Shown: in pieces, positions 9,346 through 21,127 of the stretch
How positions within the stretch are numbered: the first letter of the stretch is position 1
Layout of the letters: each line of letters starts with the position of its first letter
From: Conchocele bisecta
Lineage: Eukaryota; Mollusca; Bivalvia; Lucinida; Thyasiridae
Reading direction: 5' to 3'
DNA length: 64,000 nt
Assembly (NCBI GenBank): GCA_029237695.1
Contig: CM055272.1
Location: 32,002,791 to 32,066,790 of the forward strand
Made by a program: the position numbers and the translations under genes
The notes under the pieces: model-generated
Databases searched by the model: none
What the model saw: the letters and a program-made list of their open reading frames with translations, nothing else
Told to the model about the DNA's origin: nothing

Positions 9346-9432
9346 TCAAATTAAAAGGGACAATTTCAAGGTTTGAGCTTTATTTGCATTACAAATGAAA
9401 GGGATATTCTTGAACTTATATTAACCCCTTAT

Positions 9433-9775
9433 ATTAACCCTTAGACCGCTACACACAACAATTGTCGTCTGCTGGTGCTTTTATATATTGCCTTATTTCT
9501 CAATAAAAACATGTTTTGACAGCACTTCAGAATCATTTCCAAGGGAAATGATTCTGAAGTGTTGTCAAATTAGCATGTTGTAAATTATTCTAAAGTGCTG
9601 TCAACGCATGTTTTTGATGATACAAAACCATGGAAATGGTTCTGAAGTGCTGTTAAAGCATGTTGTAACTTATTATAAAGTGCTGTCAAAGCATGTTTTT
9701 CATGCTAAAAATGGAAAATAGAAAATAAACAACGGATGACAAAAAATTAAGATAGCGGTGTAAATTGGCATTTTA
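9433..9775. mobile_element. TTAA-1 variant with repeated hairpin arm
   Basis: TTAACCCTTAGACCGCT start and hairpin AATCATTTCCAAGGGAAATG. The right arm (AAAGTGCTGTCAAAGCATGT) is then repeated two more times before the ACAACGGATGACA end. Confidence 0.7.
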
Positions 9776-10174
9776 CAGTGGGAAATTGTCCCGCGCTCCC
9801 TATAGGCATGACATTGAAATGGTGTGTATTATCACGCAAGGCTGAAATGAAGAATAGCTGCAAACGCAGTTGGAGCCACTTCAGGGAAATTTATTTTGTG
9901 GATGGAATAATAAACTCGTTCCTGGTTAATGGGAGAATAGTTTCTGTTGCCTGGTTACGCATTATATTCTGATGATACACAATTTTGTAGGTGGGACAAT
10001 ACATAGACAGTTGGCTTAGTGATATAATGGTATAATATACTGTTATAGAAGACATGTCGTACATGTGGTTTAGTAACAAAGCTATAATGCACATGAGGTA
10101 TGTAGTTACGTTAGTCTAACAGTTAACTAGTTTGTGTTGAAACTGAGCAGTGAATTTTTTACCAAAAGTATGTC

Positions 10175-10432
10175 AAGGGTGGATTCATGTAGGGGAAAAC
10201 CTGGCGCATGCCCTCCCCTGAAATTTGGCGAGTAAACACATTTTGCTCTAAAATGCACCAGAACGCAGCAAAATGGGGTGTAGATATCAAAGTTATTCCG
10301 GAAGGCATATCGCCCGACCCAGCTAGCAGTCAAGCTGTGCTCGAACGAACGGCGCTAGCTCGAAAATATAGTAAACTAGTTCAATTAAGAAGTCCCGCCC
10401 CCACTAACCTGAAATCCTGGATCCGCCCCTGA
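10175..10432 (-). mobile_element. hAT-3-like element (GGCGGAT ends), copy 1
   Basis: On the minus strand it starts CAGGGGCGGATCCAGGATTT and ends CTACATGAATCCACCCTTG. It matches 16,090-16,350 closely (TAGAGCAAAAT, GTTTACTATATTTTCGA). Termini resemble hAT CAGGGGCGGA ends. No clear target duplication. Confidence 0.6.
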
Positions 10433-10487
10433 ATGTGGTAGTTTATGTAATGCATGTTCCTAGTATAATAAAAAACAACTTTTTGTC

Positions 10488-10665
10488 TTAACCCTTAGAC
10501 TGCGTCGTCTGCTGTTGTTTCTTATTTTGTCTTTTTTCTCAATAAAAACATGGTTTGACAGCATTTTCCATTGGAAATGATTCTAAAGTACTGTCAGATC
10601 ATGTTTTTTGATGAGAGAAATAGTGAATAAAAATAAACACGACAATTTTTATTTAAGGGCTAAAG
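10488..10665. mobile_element. TTAA-1 foldback MITE (10.5 kb)
   Basis: TTAACCCTTAGACTGCGTCG start, CAATAAAAACATGGTTTGAC, hairpin TTTTCCATTGGAAATGATTC, end ACAATTTTTATTTAAGGGCT. Confidence 0.75.
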
Positions 10666-10867
10666 GCACTGTGTCTTAGATATGCCTGGAGGGATGAAAC
10701 AGAATAGGAAAAGATACTAGTTTAAATGTAGATTTGCCTCATATTTCTGAACCTATATTTTCCTTCCTGATACATGCACAGCGAAAATGCCAAGCCAAAT
10801 GATCTCCCTGCCTATCAGAATTTCTGATAGCATGTACATGTACTGGAATATGACGCATGGGAATGTG

Positions 10868-11036
10868 ATAAATAGAGAATAGTAGGTTAGTGCCGTGAAT
10901 GGGAAAAAATATCTGGCAAGGCTCAGGAAACGGGATAGGCGAGGCTCTGCCGAGCACATCCCGTTTCCGTGCCGCGCCAGATATTTTTTCCCATTCACGG
11001 CACTAACCTACTATTCTATTTATCCCGTCAACACCT
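10868..11036. repeat. long foldback (CCCGTTTCC core)
   Basis: Arms AGTAGGTTAGTGCCGTGAAT … and mirrored ATTCACGGCACTAACCTACT, with inner GGAAACGGGAT/ATCCCGTTTCC around GAGGCTCTGCCGAGC. A related but different-sequence foldback is at 58,005-58,160. Confidence 0.75.
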
Positions 11037-11204
11037 ACAAATTGCTGTAAAATGCAAAAATAGTATTGACTGGATATCAAAAATGTTTCACGGCACTGTG
11101 TTTCATGGCACATACACTCTGTGTTGACGGGATAAAACAAAAAGAATGCCACATGTATCCCATTGCTGTATATGAAACTTTGTTTGTTTTTGTTTGTTTT
11201 GTTG

Positions 11205-11430
11205 TTTGTTGGGGTATAACGGCCTGTCAACAGCTAAGGTCACTTAAGGTCGGGTCAATGGGTTTAGTACTAAATCCCATATATTACATGTACAAGTACA
11301 TGTACATGTTCAAGTACATGTACAAATGGGGGGAAAATCCCAAAATCAGAACTGAATATTTACAATATATATATTCAGCCCTGAAATCAGAATAATCCTG
11401 ATCTGATGCCAGGTCCTCGCCACACCAGAA
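11205..11430 (+). repeat. SL-1 copy 3
   Basis: GTATAACGGCCTGTCAACAG … AATCAGAACTGAATATTTAC … GCCAGGTCCTCGCCACACCA, interrupted by a short TACATGTACAAG microsatellite at 11,285-11,325. Confidence 0.6.
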
Positions 11431-11431
11431 A

Positions 11432-11569
11432 TATATGAAACTTTGAGACAATAGTTGATACAATAAAGAATGGACAAGTCTGAAAAGCATTTTGTGACGG
11501 TTGAATTGGTTGCAAAATTAACATATCAAAAACGATTCCAGTTACTTTATAGGGGTGAAAGGGTTAACA
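11432..11569. mobile_element. TTAA-4 right part
   Basis: ATTTTGTGACGGTTGAATTG … GGGGTGAAAGGGTTAA matches the right half of the complete copy at 63,499-63,742. The left half is not present. Confidence 0.55.
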
Positions 11570-11570
11570 G

Positions 11571-12425
11571 TGGGCACGAGCAGCATGGCTTGGGTAGGAA
11601 ATGTAAATATGAATAATGAGAAACATTATAGGAATGAATGGCCTTTTTTGTGGAATTTATCGGGGTATAAACTTGGAAAAGTCGCGGGAATACTGGACGA
11701 AGGCCATATATAAGTTTATATCCCCGATAAATTCCACAAAAAGGCCATTCATTCCTTATAATTCCAGCATTTGAAATAAATTCATCAAGAAAATGTGTTT
11801 ATTTTCCGTTTTCTTAAGAATTATTTTAACTGCGCCTCACGGTTACGGAAAGTAGTTCGGCATGGGAGTTTACTGGGATATAAATTTTGGACAGAACTTG
11901 CTACGGACCAATCAAATGTTAGGGAATTGTGTAAATATTTTTGTGCTGGAATTATTCACATGAAGTTTCAAGCCAGTCACTCATACAGTAAAGAAGTTAT
12001 AGGAGAATGGAGAAACGAGCATAGATCAACTGGACGGAAAATTTATAAGCTATTTGACCTTAACTGTGGGCACAGGGAACATAAGTTGGGTGGGGAATGA
12101 ACATAATTATGAAAGATGAGAAACATGCACGTGAAATTTCAAGCCAATAGCTTGTACAGTAAAAAGTTATAGGAGAATGGAGAAAGGTGTACACATATAC
12201 TGGATGGAAAGTTATTTGATCTTGACCTTGGGCAAGGGGGAGCATGGATGGGGAATGAAGAATGAAAATATGATGACAAACATGACGTTACAAACCAATC
12301 GCTCATACAGTAATGAATTTATAGAAGAATGGAGAAACGTGCACAGACGGATGGATGCACAGACATGCACACACATACGTAGACGTACGCACGACTTTTG
12401 CATCCATATAGCCCATTTTCACTTG
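11571..12425 (+). repeat. tandem repeat element (~170-bp units) split by Pal-1/TIR-2
   Basis: About three units carrying ATACAGTAA.GAA.TTATAG, GAATGGAGAAACG and GACCTTGACCTTGGGC-like words, and a 3' part with ACACACATACGTAGACGTAC. Pal-1/TIR-2 lies at 11,627-11,956 inside it. ORFs here are spurious. Confidence 0.55.
11627..11956. repeat. Pal-1/TIR-2 copy 2
   Basis: Pal-1 with a shortened right arm (centre GGCCATATATAAG) followed by a complete TIR-2 ending GTGCTGGAATTAT. Confidence 0.8.
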
Positions 12426-12487
12426 TGATGTGATAAGCGATTGATATGTAATTTACAGTACATGAAGCGAAATACCATATATTGTAT

Positions 12488-12797
12488 ATCAGTAGCCTAT
12501 TTCACCAACATTGCAAAGTATACTTTCCTAGCAAAGTATACTTTGAGGGAGAAATTTTAAATTTTAAGATAAATTTATTAATTTTTATTATACTGAATTT
12601 ATTACATTATACACCAGCATAAGCTGTGATATCAAAGTAATAAATTCAGTATAATAATTCTGCATAGTTTTAATCATCAAATATGTGCAGTGGTTAGTTC
12701 TATATGAAATAATGCATATTGGAAAAATCAATGATTACTCCCTCAAAGTATACTTTGCTAGATAAGTATACTTTGCAATTTTGATGAAATCGGCTAC
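12488..12797. mobile_element. GTAGCC-ended foldback MITE, copy 2
   Basis: CAGTAGCCTATTTCACCAAC … TGAAATCGGCTACTG. The central hairpin has diverged (CACCAGCATAAGCTGTGA). Confidence 0.8.
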
Positions 12798-13137
12798 TGA
12801 GACTTAAATCAGCAAGAACATGAATAATGCAGACCTTCTCCTATTGTTACAACGCAAAAAAGTAAATGGGGATGAATCTGTAATTATACATGAAATGCCA
12901 CACAAAATACAGCGGTACAACAAATCTTCTTCAAAGCCAAGGTAATGAGACGTTCTAGTCAATTTGTTGCAGAACCAATACCGGTACATTCAGCTGGTTC
13001 TGTTATTATACAGGGTATCATTGTATTGAAATGCAATTTGTATGAGGCTTGTTCAAAAAGTTTTTAGACTTCCTTTGTTGCATCCTCATATTGGAAGTGA
13101 CTGTGCATCAGATGATGTCTCAGATATACAATACGTG
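12798..13137. other. no recognised feature
   Basis: AT-rich unique-looking sequence. No convincing exon, RNA or repeat was seen on either strand. Confidence 0.4.
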
Positions 13138-14050
13138 GCAGGGCTCCAGATAAGGAATTACTATCTGTTCCACGTTTTGCTGTCGACAAACTTTTGGCTA
13201 TTAAAACACATTTAATCTAAAAAATATTTAAAAGTAAGTACTTTTTCATCAATAACAAAAAAGTCACCCTCCCCAAAAATATTTGATTGATGAAATTCCA
13301 TGCGAAAAAACGATTTTCCTAAGAGAATTTAACATGGGGAGTCAATTTCCAAAATTTTGGAAATTGACTCCGAAACCTGGCGAGAGAGCTTGAAAATGAT
13401 GTAACTAAGAAAACAAGTTAGATTTTAAAAATCGGTCCACAAATCAAAAAAATATTTTTAAAAAAATCTATTTTTAGCCCCCATGTTAAATTCCCATAGG
13501 AAAATCGTTTTTTCGCAATAAAATCAATATTTGATGGAATTTCATCAAATTATTTTTTTTGGGGAGGGTGACTTTTTTGTTATTGATAAAAAAGTACTTA
13601 CTTTTAAATATTGTTTAGATTTAATGTGTTTAATAGCCAAAAGTTCGTCAGCAGCAAAACGTGGAACAGACAGTAGTAATTGAGTATTTTCATTCCATCA
13701 TTTCTGAAGCAATTCGGTATTTCAAAATTTCCATTGGAGAAAATAAAAACACACCACTGTTTACATATCAACAGACAGCAATTATTGAATAGTTTGCTTC
13801 CAAATTAAAACATGTCTTGGCATTTCATTAGAATTGTCTCCTTGGAGACAATTCTAATGAAATACCAAGTTGTGTTTTCATGGAAAAATAAGAAAAACAT
13901 TGTGCTATATATTTGTGGTCTGTTTATTGTTTTTTGCTGCATGATAAAGGTACCATAAAATATGTATTGCTGTTTGATACTCGCTATACTTCTGATTTCA
14001 ATTGGGTTTTTGGCAATTTTAATTGGGTATTGGGTATCTGGAGCTCTGCA
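13138..14050. mobile_element. hAT-1 MITE with nested inverted repeat
   Basis: hAT-1 starts CAGGGCTCCAGATAAGGAAT, is broken at about 13,157, resumes GTAATTGAGTATTTTC at about 13,676 and ends ATCTGGAGCTCTG. The interruption (13,157-13,676) is an element with long inverted arms (TCTGTTCCACGTTTTGCTG … and its mirror; GGGGAGGGTGACTTTTTTGT mirrored). Confidence 0.75.
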
Positions 14051-14235
14051 ATAGAAAATGGCATAATATATCAATGAATCACACCATTTTATTCGATGAA
14101 AAATGCAAAAACATGTGTTATAATATATACAAGTACGTACAATCAAAAACTTGGATAAACAGACAAGATTTTTTGGTTTGGCATACTTGACGAAATTTTC
14201 ATATAATGCAACTTTTGATACCATGTACATGTATA

Positions 14236-14316
14236 AACAAAAATATTGTAAATTTTGTAAAAAAAATTCAGGAGATATATGGGCCGCGCTCTGTGAAAAC
14301 CGGCCTTAATGACAAC
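14236..14316 (+). repeat. left member of a distant inverted-repeat pair
   Basis: Bases 14,276-14,316 (TATATGGGCCGCGCTCTGTG… to AATGACAAC) match the reverse complement of 20,702-20,742 at 39 of 41 positions. The GGGCCGCGCTCTGTGAAAAC word is, from memory, a common repeat in heterodont bivalves. Confidence 0.6.
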
Positions 14317-14509
14317 ATTTTCGATTTGCACTTTTTTACATTTTTTTGGATGCGGACTCCTTTCACAAACAATATGCTGACAAGAAAATGCAAATATGTT
14401 TCATAGTTTTTGTTTTATCTCACTTTTTGTAGCACCATGTCAATCACGCCAGGAAAAAAAGTAACGTCATCGAGAAAATGACGTTATTGAAACGCTGACA
14501 TTTGTACAA

Positions 14510-15024
14510 TGCAACACAACAGCCTACAGTAGAAATGCGTGTTCATAGACTCATTGACTGTGCTTGCTGTAAACTGTATTTGCTGATAAGTGGCACTAAA
14601 TGTATCTACAAGTGTTAGTATGAATACTATCAAACATTGAACAGAATAAAACTATGATAAGTACATGTAGTGAACAAACCAAACGCACCACTATCAATGT
14701 TAAATCTATAATCAGCCGACATGTGACTTCGTAATTTGCTACTATCGCCAACTATCACATATTGTGCATATACATGTACCTTCAGAAAGATACATTGTAA
14801 TTATTTGAGAATTTAGTTCAGAATCTAATTGACGTTATTTACGTAACAGTTAATTGTGATGTCACTTATTGATGTAGACATTACGTCACTCACCAAGGAC
14901 CAAACACAAACAACTAAACGACGTTCCTGGTGTTTGAAATTGAAACAATCTGTGATTGAAACAAATGCACTATTTTCTGTAGAAATGAATGGCCTGAATT
15001 TGGTTAGAATTTGGATAGGCCTAT
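14510..15024. other. no recognised feature
   Basis: Unique-looking AT-rich sequence. Open frames are short and without splice context. Confidence 0.4.
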
Positions 15025-15320
15025 ATGGCTGCACATACCAATGAGTTCAGCGCCCGATGGTGTATAGAGGGTAGTCGAACACCCCGGGTAGTTTTAAACA
15101 TATTAAAAATCGACTGTCCATACCCGACTCTCGGAATTAAATTTACATTTCCGAAAGCGGGAGGAACGTTTTCCTGTGTAGCCAATATGACTGACGGACG
15201 GTCTTGTGTACATGTACCTCATACTAGCAGGTCTATAGGGAAATCCTGCACTGATCCCCACTCCCTCGGCTGCCCACCGCCGCGCCACTGCCCCCACACC
15301 GAGAGGGCAGATATTGTTAG
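15025..15320. promoter_or_regulatory. GC-richer segment, possible promoter region
   Basis: Locally rich in CpG and GC (CCCACCGCCGCGCCACTGCC, GACGGACGGTC) against an AT-rich background. Both strands are open for about 150 and 64 codons, but neither translation resembles a protein. It lies 0.6-0.9 kb upstream of a possible first exon at 15,892. No TATA or initiator is evident. Confidence 0.25.
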
Positions 15321-15891
15321 GTGTGTCCGCTTAAAAAAGTTATTGTGTGGGCTACCCGTCTCGATCCTGTCTATGAATTTACTGCCGGTACTGATTTTTT
15401 ATATAAGTTTCTTCAAATTTTATAAGTGTACGCATTTATCAACCGTACTTTGTAGATTCCTTCATATGTTTTTATTTGCGTGACTGATGCCCGCGCGACA
15501 GCATGCGTATTTATTTAGTAAGTGGAATGTATAGTTGTTAAAATCAAAAGTGGCCAACAGAACATTCAGGGCAAAATTATCCATTACTGTATATTTTTAA
15601 ATGTGTGTCGGTTTGAATTTTTGATAATGTGTTTACCATTTGAAAACAAATATATATACAACTACATAAACCTGTCAATGTCCGGAAAATGTGTCGATAT
15701 GACATACATGATTGTATAATTGTTATAAAATGTTCTGATAAAAATACTGGCAGTAAGCATAATAGTACTGGTGCAAGTATATGTATACACTGTATCCTCT
15801 CGTCGGGAACAATTAATTTGAAATTGAAATTTGCAATTTAATTGTGTTGCGTTTCAGAAAAAGTACATTCAACTCCTTTGTAAACAAAGAA

Positions 15892-15930
15892 ATGAGTGGC
15901 CAACCAAGCCATGCTAAAAAGCACCGTGGC
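15892..15930 (+). CDS. possible first coding exon of an unknown plus-strand gene
   Basis: ATG in a fair context (AAAGAAATGAG) opens 13 codons, MSGQPSHAKKHRG, ending in GGC|GTACGT, a strong-looking donor. It follows the GC-richer segment at 15.0-15.3 kb. No downstream exon in phase was found in the window, so this may be chance. It would lie on the opposite strand inside CCDC142 intron 2. Confidence 0.2.
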
Positions 15931-16089
15931 GTACGTATATGTATTTTGAATTCATGTCTGCACACTATATAATCAAGTTAGTTATTTACACACTAAATTT
16001 GTACCGACCACAAAATTGCGACATTTGTTTGAAGCGTCTCGTTTGAATTTAGACGCGTTGAATCTGCAAATATAGAAGTTGTGTATTCC

Positions 16090-16350
16090 AGGGCGGATTC
16101 ACGTAGGGGAAAACCCAGCGCGCGCCCCCTAACATTTTGCGAGTAAAGATATGTTTGCTCTAAAATGCGTTATAACGCAGCAAAATGGGGTATAGATATC
16201 AACAATATTCAGGAGGGAATACCGCTGGACCCTAGCAGTCTCCCGAGCTCCGCTTGGTCGATGAACAAACGGTGCTAGTTCGAAAATATAGTAAACTGTT
16301 TCAATTAAGAAGTCCCCCCCTAACCTGAAATCCTGCATCCGCTCCTGGTA
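16090..16350 (-). mobile_element. hAT-3-like element, copy 2
   Basis: Matches 10,175-10,432 throughout (GGCGGATTCACGTAGGGGAA … CCTGAAATCCTGCATCCGC). Confidence 0.6.
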
Positions 16351-16746
16351 TTTGCTTTATATTATTTACATGCCTTCGACTAGAACGTCCCTTTGATAAA
16401 AAAAAGAGAAATAATTAAGCACGCAGACATCCAGTGTTTAGTAGTAATGAAGTAAATTAACAACGATCTAAAGTAGGATTTCTTAAATTTGTAAATGTTG
16501 GAGACCTGTGCATTTGCACAGCCTGATCAGGGTCTGCACTGATTGCAAAAATGCTAGTAAAATATATGCCATACATTCATATAACCATATTTACAAGTGG
16601 TCAATTAAAATAATATTTAACAGTCATCAAACGGCAATCGTACGGCTGATGTAATGTGATATTTTTGAAAGTCGCCAAAAATTAGGTGACATTAGAAGAT
16701 ACATGCAAGTGGTTGCAGATACAGATACAAATCAGTAGGCTACGTC

Positions 16747-16852
16747 CCTGGGGCCCGTTTTACTAAACTTCGTAAGACTAAAATGTTCGTAAGTACAAAC
16801 TTAAGATAGTCTGTAAATTCCACATTAACAACATTTTCCTGTAAACAATTAT
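16747..16852. mobile_element. CWG-1 MITE copy 2, left arm (split by HINE-1)
   Basis: CTGGGGCCCGTTTTACTAAA … TGTAAACAATTAT. The copy resumes at 19,592 with TGGATTTACATTTATTGAGC and ends CGGGCCCCCGG near 19,707. Confidence 0.8.
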
Positions 16853-19591
16853 TATACCCACTTTTTTTGGAGAAAAAAAATGGGTATATTGTTTTCGTCA
16901 CGGGTGTCCGTCCGTCCGTACGTCCGTCCGGGCACACATACAGGGTCTTAGGTGGTTAGAGGCGTGGCCTAAGACAAAAGAATACAATAGATTTATTCCA
17001 TTGACCACTTAAGCCTATTGTTCCTTAGGTGGTCATTCCTTTGATCTTTTATATAGTAAAAACCACCTAAGGGATGTCACGTAAGGACATCCGTCCGTAC
17101 GTCCGTCACGTTTCTTGTAACTCTAAAAACTTTTTCACCTTCATACCTACGCGCCTGATATTTGGTATGTAGCTTCGTTATCATGTGCAGATGCGCAAAG
17201 TGAATTTGGATTTTTGATCCGACCCTCCATCATGGATTATCTCCCCCTTTCGGACTCAGAATTTCCCATTTTTTACTTGTAACTCGAAAAACTTTTTCAC
17301 CTTCATACCTACGCGCCTCAAATTTGGTATGTAGCTTCGTTATCATGTGCAGATGCGCAAAGTGAATTCGGATTTTTCATCCGACCCTCCATCATGGATT
17401 ATCTCCCCCTTTCGGACTCAGAATTTCCCATTTTTTCCTTGTAACTCGAAAAAAAACTTTTTCACCTTCATACCTACGCGCCTCATATTTGCTATGTAGC
17501 TTCGTTATCATGTGCAGATGCGCAAAGTGAATTCGGATTTTTGATACGACCCTCCATCATGGATTATCTCCCCCTTTCGGACTCAGAATTTCCCATTTTT
17601 TCCTTGTAACTCGGAAAAAAAATTTTTCACCTTCATACCGCCTACCGCGCCTCATATTTAATGCTATGTAGCTTCGTTTATCATGTGCAGATGCGCAAAG
17701 TGAATTCGGATTTTTGATCCGACCCTCCATCATGCATTATCTCCCCCTTTCGGACTCAGAATTTCTCATTTTTTCCTTGTAACTCGAAAAACTTTTTCAC
17801 CTTCATACCTACGCGCCTCATATTGGCTATGTAGCTTCGTTATCATGTGCAGATGCGCAAAGTGAATTCGGATTTTTCATCCGATCCTCCATCATGGATT
17901 ATCTCCCCCTTTCGGACTCAGAATTTCCCATTTTTTCCTTGTAACTCGAAAAACTTTTTCACCTTCATACCTACGCGCCTCATATTTGCTATGTAGCTTC
18001 GTTATCATGTGCAGATGCGCAAAGTGAATTCGGATTTCTGATACGACCCTCCATCATGGATTATCTCCCCCTTTCGGACTCAGAATTTCCCATTTTTTTC
18101 CTTGTAACTCGAAAAACTTTTTCACCTTCATACCTACGCGCCTGATATTTGGTATGTAGCTTCGTTATCATGTGCAGATGCGCAAAGTGAATTCGGATTT
18201 TTGATCCGACCCTCCATCATGAATTATCTCCCCCTTTCAGACTCAGAATTTCCCATTTTTTACTTGTAACTCGAAAAACTTTTTCACCTTCATACCTACG
18301 CGCCTCATATTTGCTATGTAGCTTCGTTATCATGTGCAGATGCGCAAAGTGAATTCGGATTTCTGATACGACCCTCCATCATGGATTATCTCCCCCTTTC
18401 GGACTCAGAATTTCCCATTTTTTCCTTGTAACTCGAAAAACTTTTTCACCTTCATACCTACGCGCCTGATATTTGGTATGTAGCTTCGTTATCATGTGCA
18501 GATGCGCAAAGTGAATTCGGATTTTTGATCCGACCCTCCATCATGGATTATCTCCCCCTTTCAGACTCAGAATTTCCCATTTTTTACTTGTAACTCGAAA
18601 AACTTTTTCACCTTCATACCTACGCGCCTCATATTTGCTATGTAGCTTCGTTATCATGTGCAGATGCGCAAAGTGAATTCGGATTTTTGATACGACCCTC
18701 CATCATGGATTATCTCCCCCTTTCGGACTCAGAATTTCCCATTTTTTCCTTGTAACTCGAAAATCTTTTTCACCTTCATACCTACGCGCCTGATATTTGG
18801 TATGTAGCTTCGTTATCATGAGCAGATGCGCAAAGTGAATTCGGATTTTTGATCCGACCCTCCATCATGCATTATCTCCCCCTTTCGGACTCAGAATTTC
18901 CCATTTTTTCCTTGTAACTCGAAAAACTTTTTCACCTTCATACCTACGCGCCTCATATTTGCTATGTAGCTTCGTTATCATGTGCAGATGCGCAAAGTGA
19001 ATTCGGATTTTTCATCCGACCCTCCATCATGGATTATCTCCCCCTTTCGGACTCAGAATTTCCCATTTTTTCCTTGTAACTCGAAAAACTTTTTCACCTT
19101 CATACCTATGCGCCTGATATTTAGTATGTACCTTCGTTATCATGTGCAGATGCGCAAAGTGAATTCCCATTTTTCATCCGACCCTCCATCATCGATTACC
19201 TCCCCCTTTCCGACTCAGAATTTCCCATTTTTTCCTTGTAACTCGAAAAACTTTTCACCTTCACCTACGCGCCTCATATTTGCTATTGTAGCTTCGTTAT
19301 CATGTGCACATGCGCAAAGTGAATTCGGATTTTTCATCCGACCCTCCATCATGGATTATCTCCCCCTTTCGGACTCAGAATTTCCCATTTTTTCCTTGTA
19401 ACTCGAAAAACTTTTTCACCTTAATACCTACGCGTCTGATATTTGGTTCGTAGCTTCGTTTTGATGTGCTGATGCACAAAGTGAATTCGGATTTTTTATC
19501 CGACCCTCCATCATGGATTACCTCCCCCTTTCGGACTTAGCATTTGGGGAAAGTGGGTATATTGCGATGGCGCGCCATCGACTTTTCTAGT
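16853..19591 (+). mobile_element. HINE-1 element (pearl/Helentron-like) with 162-bp array
   Basis: Starts TATACCCACTTTTTTTGGAG, with (GTCC)n-type microsatellites at about 16,905-16,930 and 17,088-17,103, then the tandem core, and ends with hairpin GCGATGGCGCGCCATCGA followed by CTTTTCTAGT. It sits in a CWG-1 copy whose intact paralogs give the empty site ACAATTAT/TGGATTT, with no target duplication. Layout matches bivalve pearl elements, attributed in the literature to Helentrons. No coding capacity. Confidence 0.75.
17105..19545 (+). repeat. 162-bp tandem array (~15 units)
   Basis: CTTGTAACTCGAAAAACTTT recurs about every 162 bp (17,276; 17,438; 17,603; 17,776; 17,938; 18,101; 18,263; 18,425; 18,587; 18,749; 18,911; 19,073; 19,235; 19,395). 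Because 162 is divisible by 3, frames stay open over several units; the 139-codon ORF at 18,982 is an artefact. Variants alternate (GATATTTGGTATG versus CATATTTGCTATG), suggesting higher-order duplication. Confidence 0.9.
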
Positions 19592-19707
19592 TGGATTTAC
19601 ATTTATTGAGCAGCCTATGCTCAATAAATGTAAATCAATCAATTGAAATTTCCAGACGATCCTAGATTTGCACTTTAGTCGTACGAAGTTTAGTGAAACG
19701 GGCCCCC
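19592..19707. mobile_element. CWG-1 MITE copy 2, right arm
   Basis: Completes the element begun at 16,747: GAGCAGCCTATGCTCAATAA centre and end AGTTTAGTGAAACGGGCCCC. Confidence 0.8.
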
Positions 19708-19710
19708 GGT

Positions 19711-20700
19711 GGCTACAATTATGTTCGCACTAAATATGCCTGTGACACAATACCAACACACTAAATACTAAATAATAAAACATGTTTGGCCCAGCGTCAA
19801 CATGATGCATGCGATATGCGAGGAGCCGCTTAATTATCACTACCATATTAAATCGTTTTCCATAGAACGACATCTGTAAACCAAGACCTTTTCATAAATA
19901 TGATCATGCAATATGACGATCTACGTAGACACACAATTAAGTCATGAATACATGAATAAAGTTTACCCGAGGTTGTCTACATATTTCGAAAATCGGTTGT
20001 CACGTTCAAATGAAGGTTAGCGTTACTCATCAACATGCGTAATGCAGTGTAATCTATAAATAAATCACAAAATCGGAACTGGGTTTGTACAGCGTGCACG
20101 GTTCCGTCTTAGACGGCCGAAAATACACGACCCCGCTCTAATCTGAAAGAGACCGTATAGCATAATTAGTAAAGAGCGCACACATGCGCCACGGGGTCGA
20201 TCTTAAAGTTGTAAGTACATGTATAGCTGATGGTGGTCGCCAGACAGGATAAGTTTGTTTTCTGTGAGTATTCAGGTTTCAACCCAAATTAAGAAACATG
20301 CAGACGCCTCCATCTACGCCGACTACAATTGTTCTCGCGTTTGTAATTGTTATATAAATATATAAATAAAATTTAAAAGAAATATTAGCAGTCGTCCAAA
20401 TAATATATTATAAAAATCATAAATGCAATAAGCCCATTTGTATAAAAATAATCGACAAAATTACTACGTATTTCCTTGAAGAAAACCGAAGAAAAAAAAG
20501 ACAACTATCTGAACCACTATGAAAACAACTGTACAATTCTGCCACGCATATCCAACATTAAAATATGTGTGAGCCGCAAAGCGTACGGCTATAAATAGGA
20601 CAACTTATTGCAATGACGCAACAATTCCAAGTGACAAAATCCGAAGTGACGTTGGTAAATTTATGCGTAACTTTGCGACGTCATTTTCAGCCTTTCGTGA
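19711..20700. other. unique-looking sequence, no gene seen
   Basis: AT-rich with scattered short ORFs. TGACGT-type half-sites occur near 20,650-20,700. No exon with good splice sites was found. Confidence 0.4.
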
Positions 20701-20701
20701 C

Positions 20702-20860
20702 GTTGTCATTAACGCTGGTTTTCACAGAGCGCGGCCCATATATATTGCACATCTATACAAAATCACATGGCTTGTCTCATATGAGACATGCTATATAATT
20801 TTGTACCTTCGAACATCTGCGTAATTTCATGAAATACGTTTACAATATTTTCCGTAAATG
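20702..20860 (-). repeat. right member of the distant pair plus local inverted repeat
   Basis: Bases 20,702-20,742 pair with 14,276-14,316. Bases 20,755-20,860 (CAAAATCACATGGCTTGTCT … TTTCATGAAATACGTTTACA) are repeated inverted at 21,435-21,515. The segment contains the palindrome TCTCATATGAGA. Confidence 0.6.
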
Positions 20861-21059
20861 GCGTCAAAAGTTGACAAAAATTTCTGAGTACTTCCGCATG
20901 TGAATTATTTCCGCATGTACTGTGAAAATTTTGCCAACTTTTGACTTTATTTATGAATGAGATGGCCGCGGCCCACATGTCGCGCCAGCCAAGGCTTTGG
21001 TAGTATACCGAAAAACTTTTTTAAAAAAATCTTTAACCCGGATATGCACGTACGTATGT

Positions 21060-21088
21060 CAGGCGCGGATACAGGGGGGGGGGGGGGG

Positions 21089-21127
<39 letters not shown>

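Noticed and set aside
15025..15483. 152-codon plus-strand ORF.
   Set aside because: No similarity to any protein family I know. A hydrophobic, low-information tail and another open frame on the opposite strand. Kept only as part of a possible promoter region.
18982..19401. 139-codon plus-strand ORF.
   Set aside because: It lies wholly inside the 162-bp satellite; the frame stays open only because the unit length is a multiple of three.
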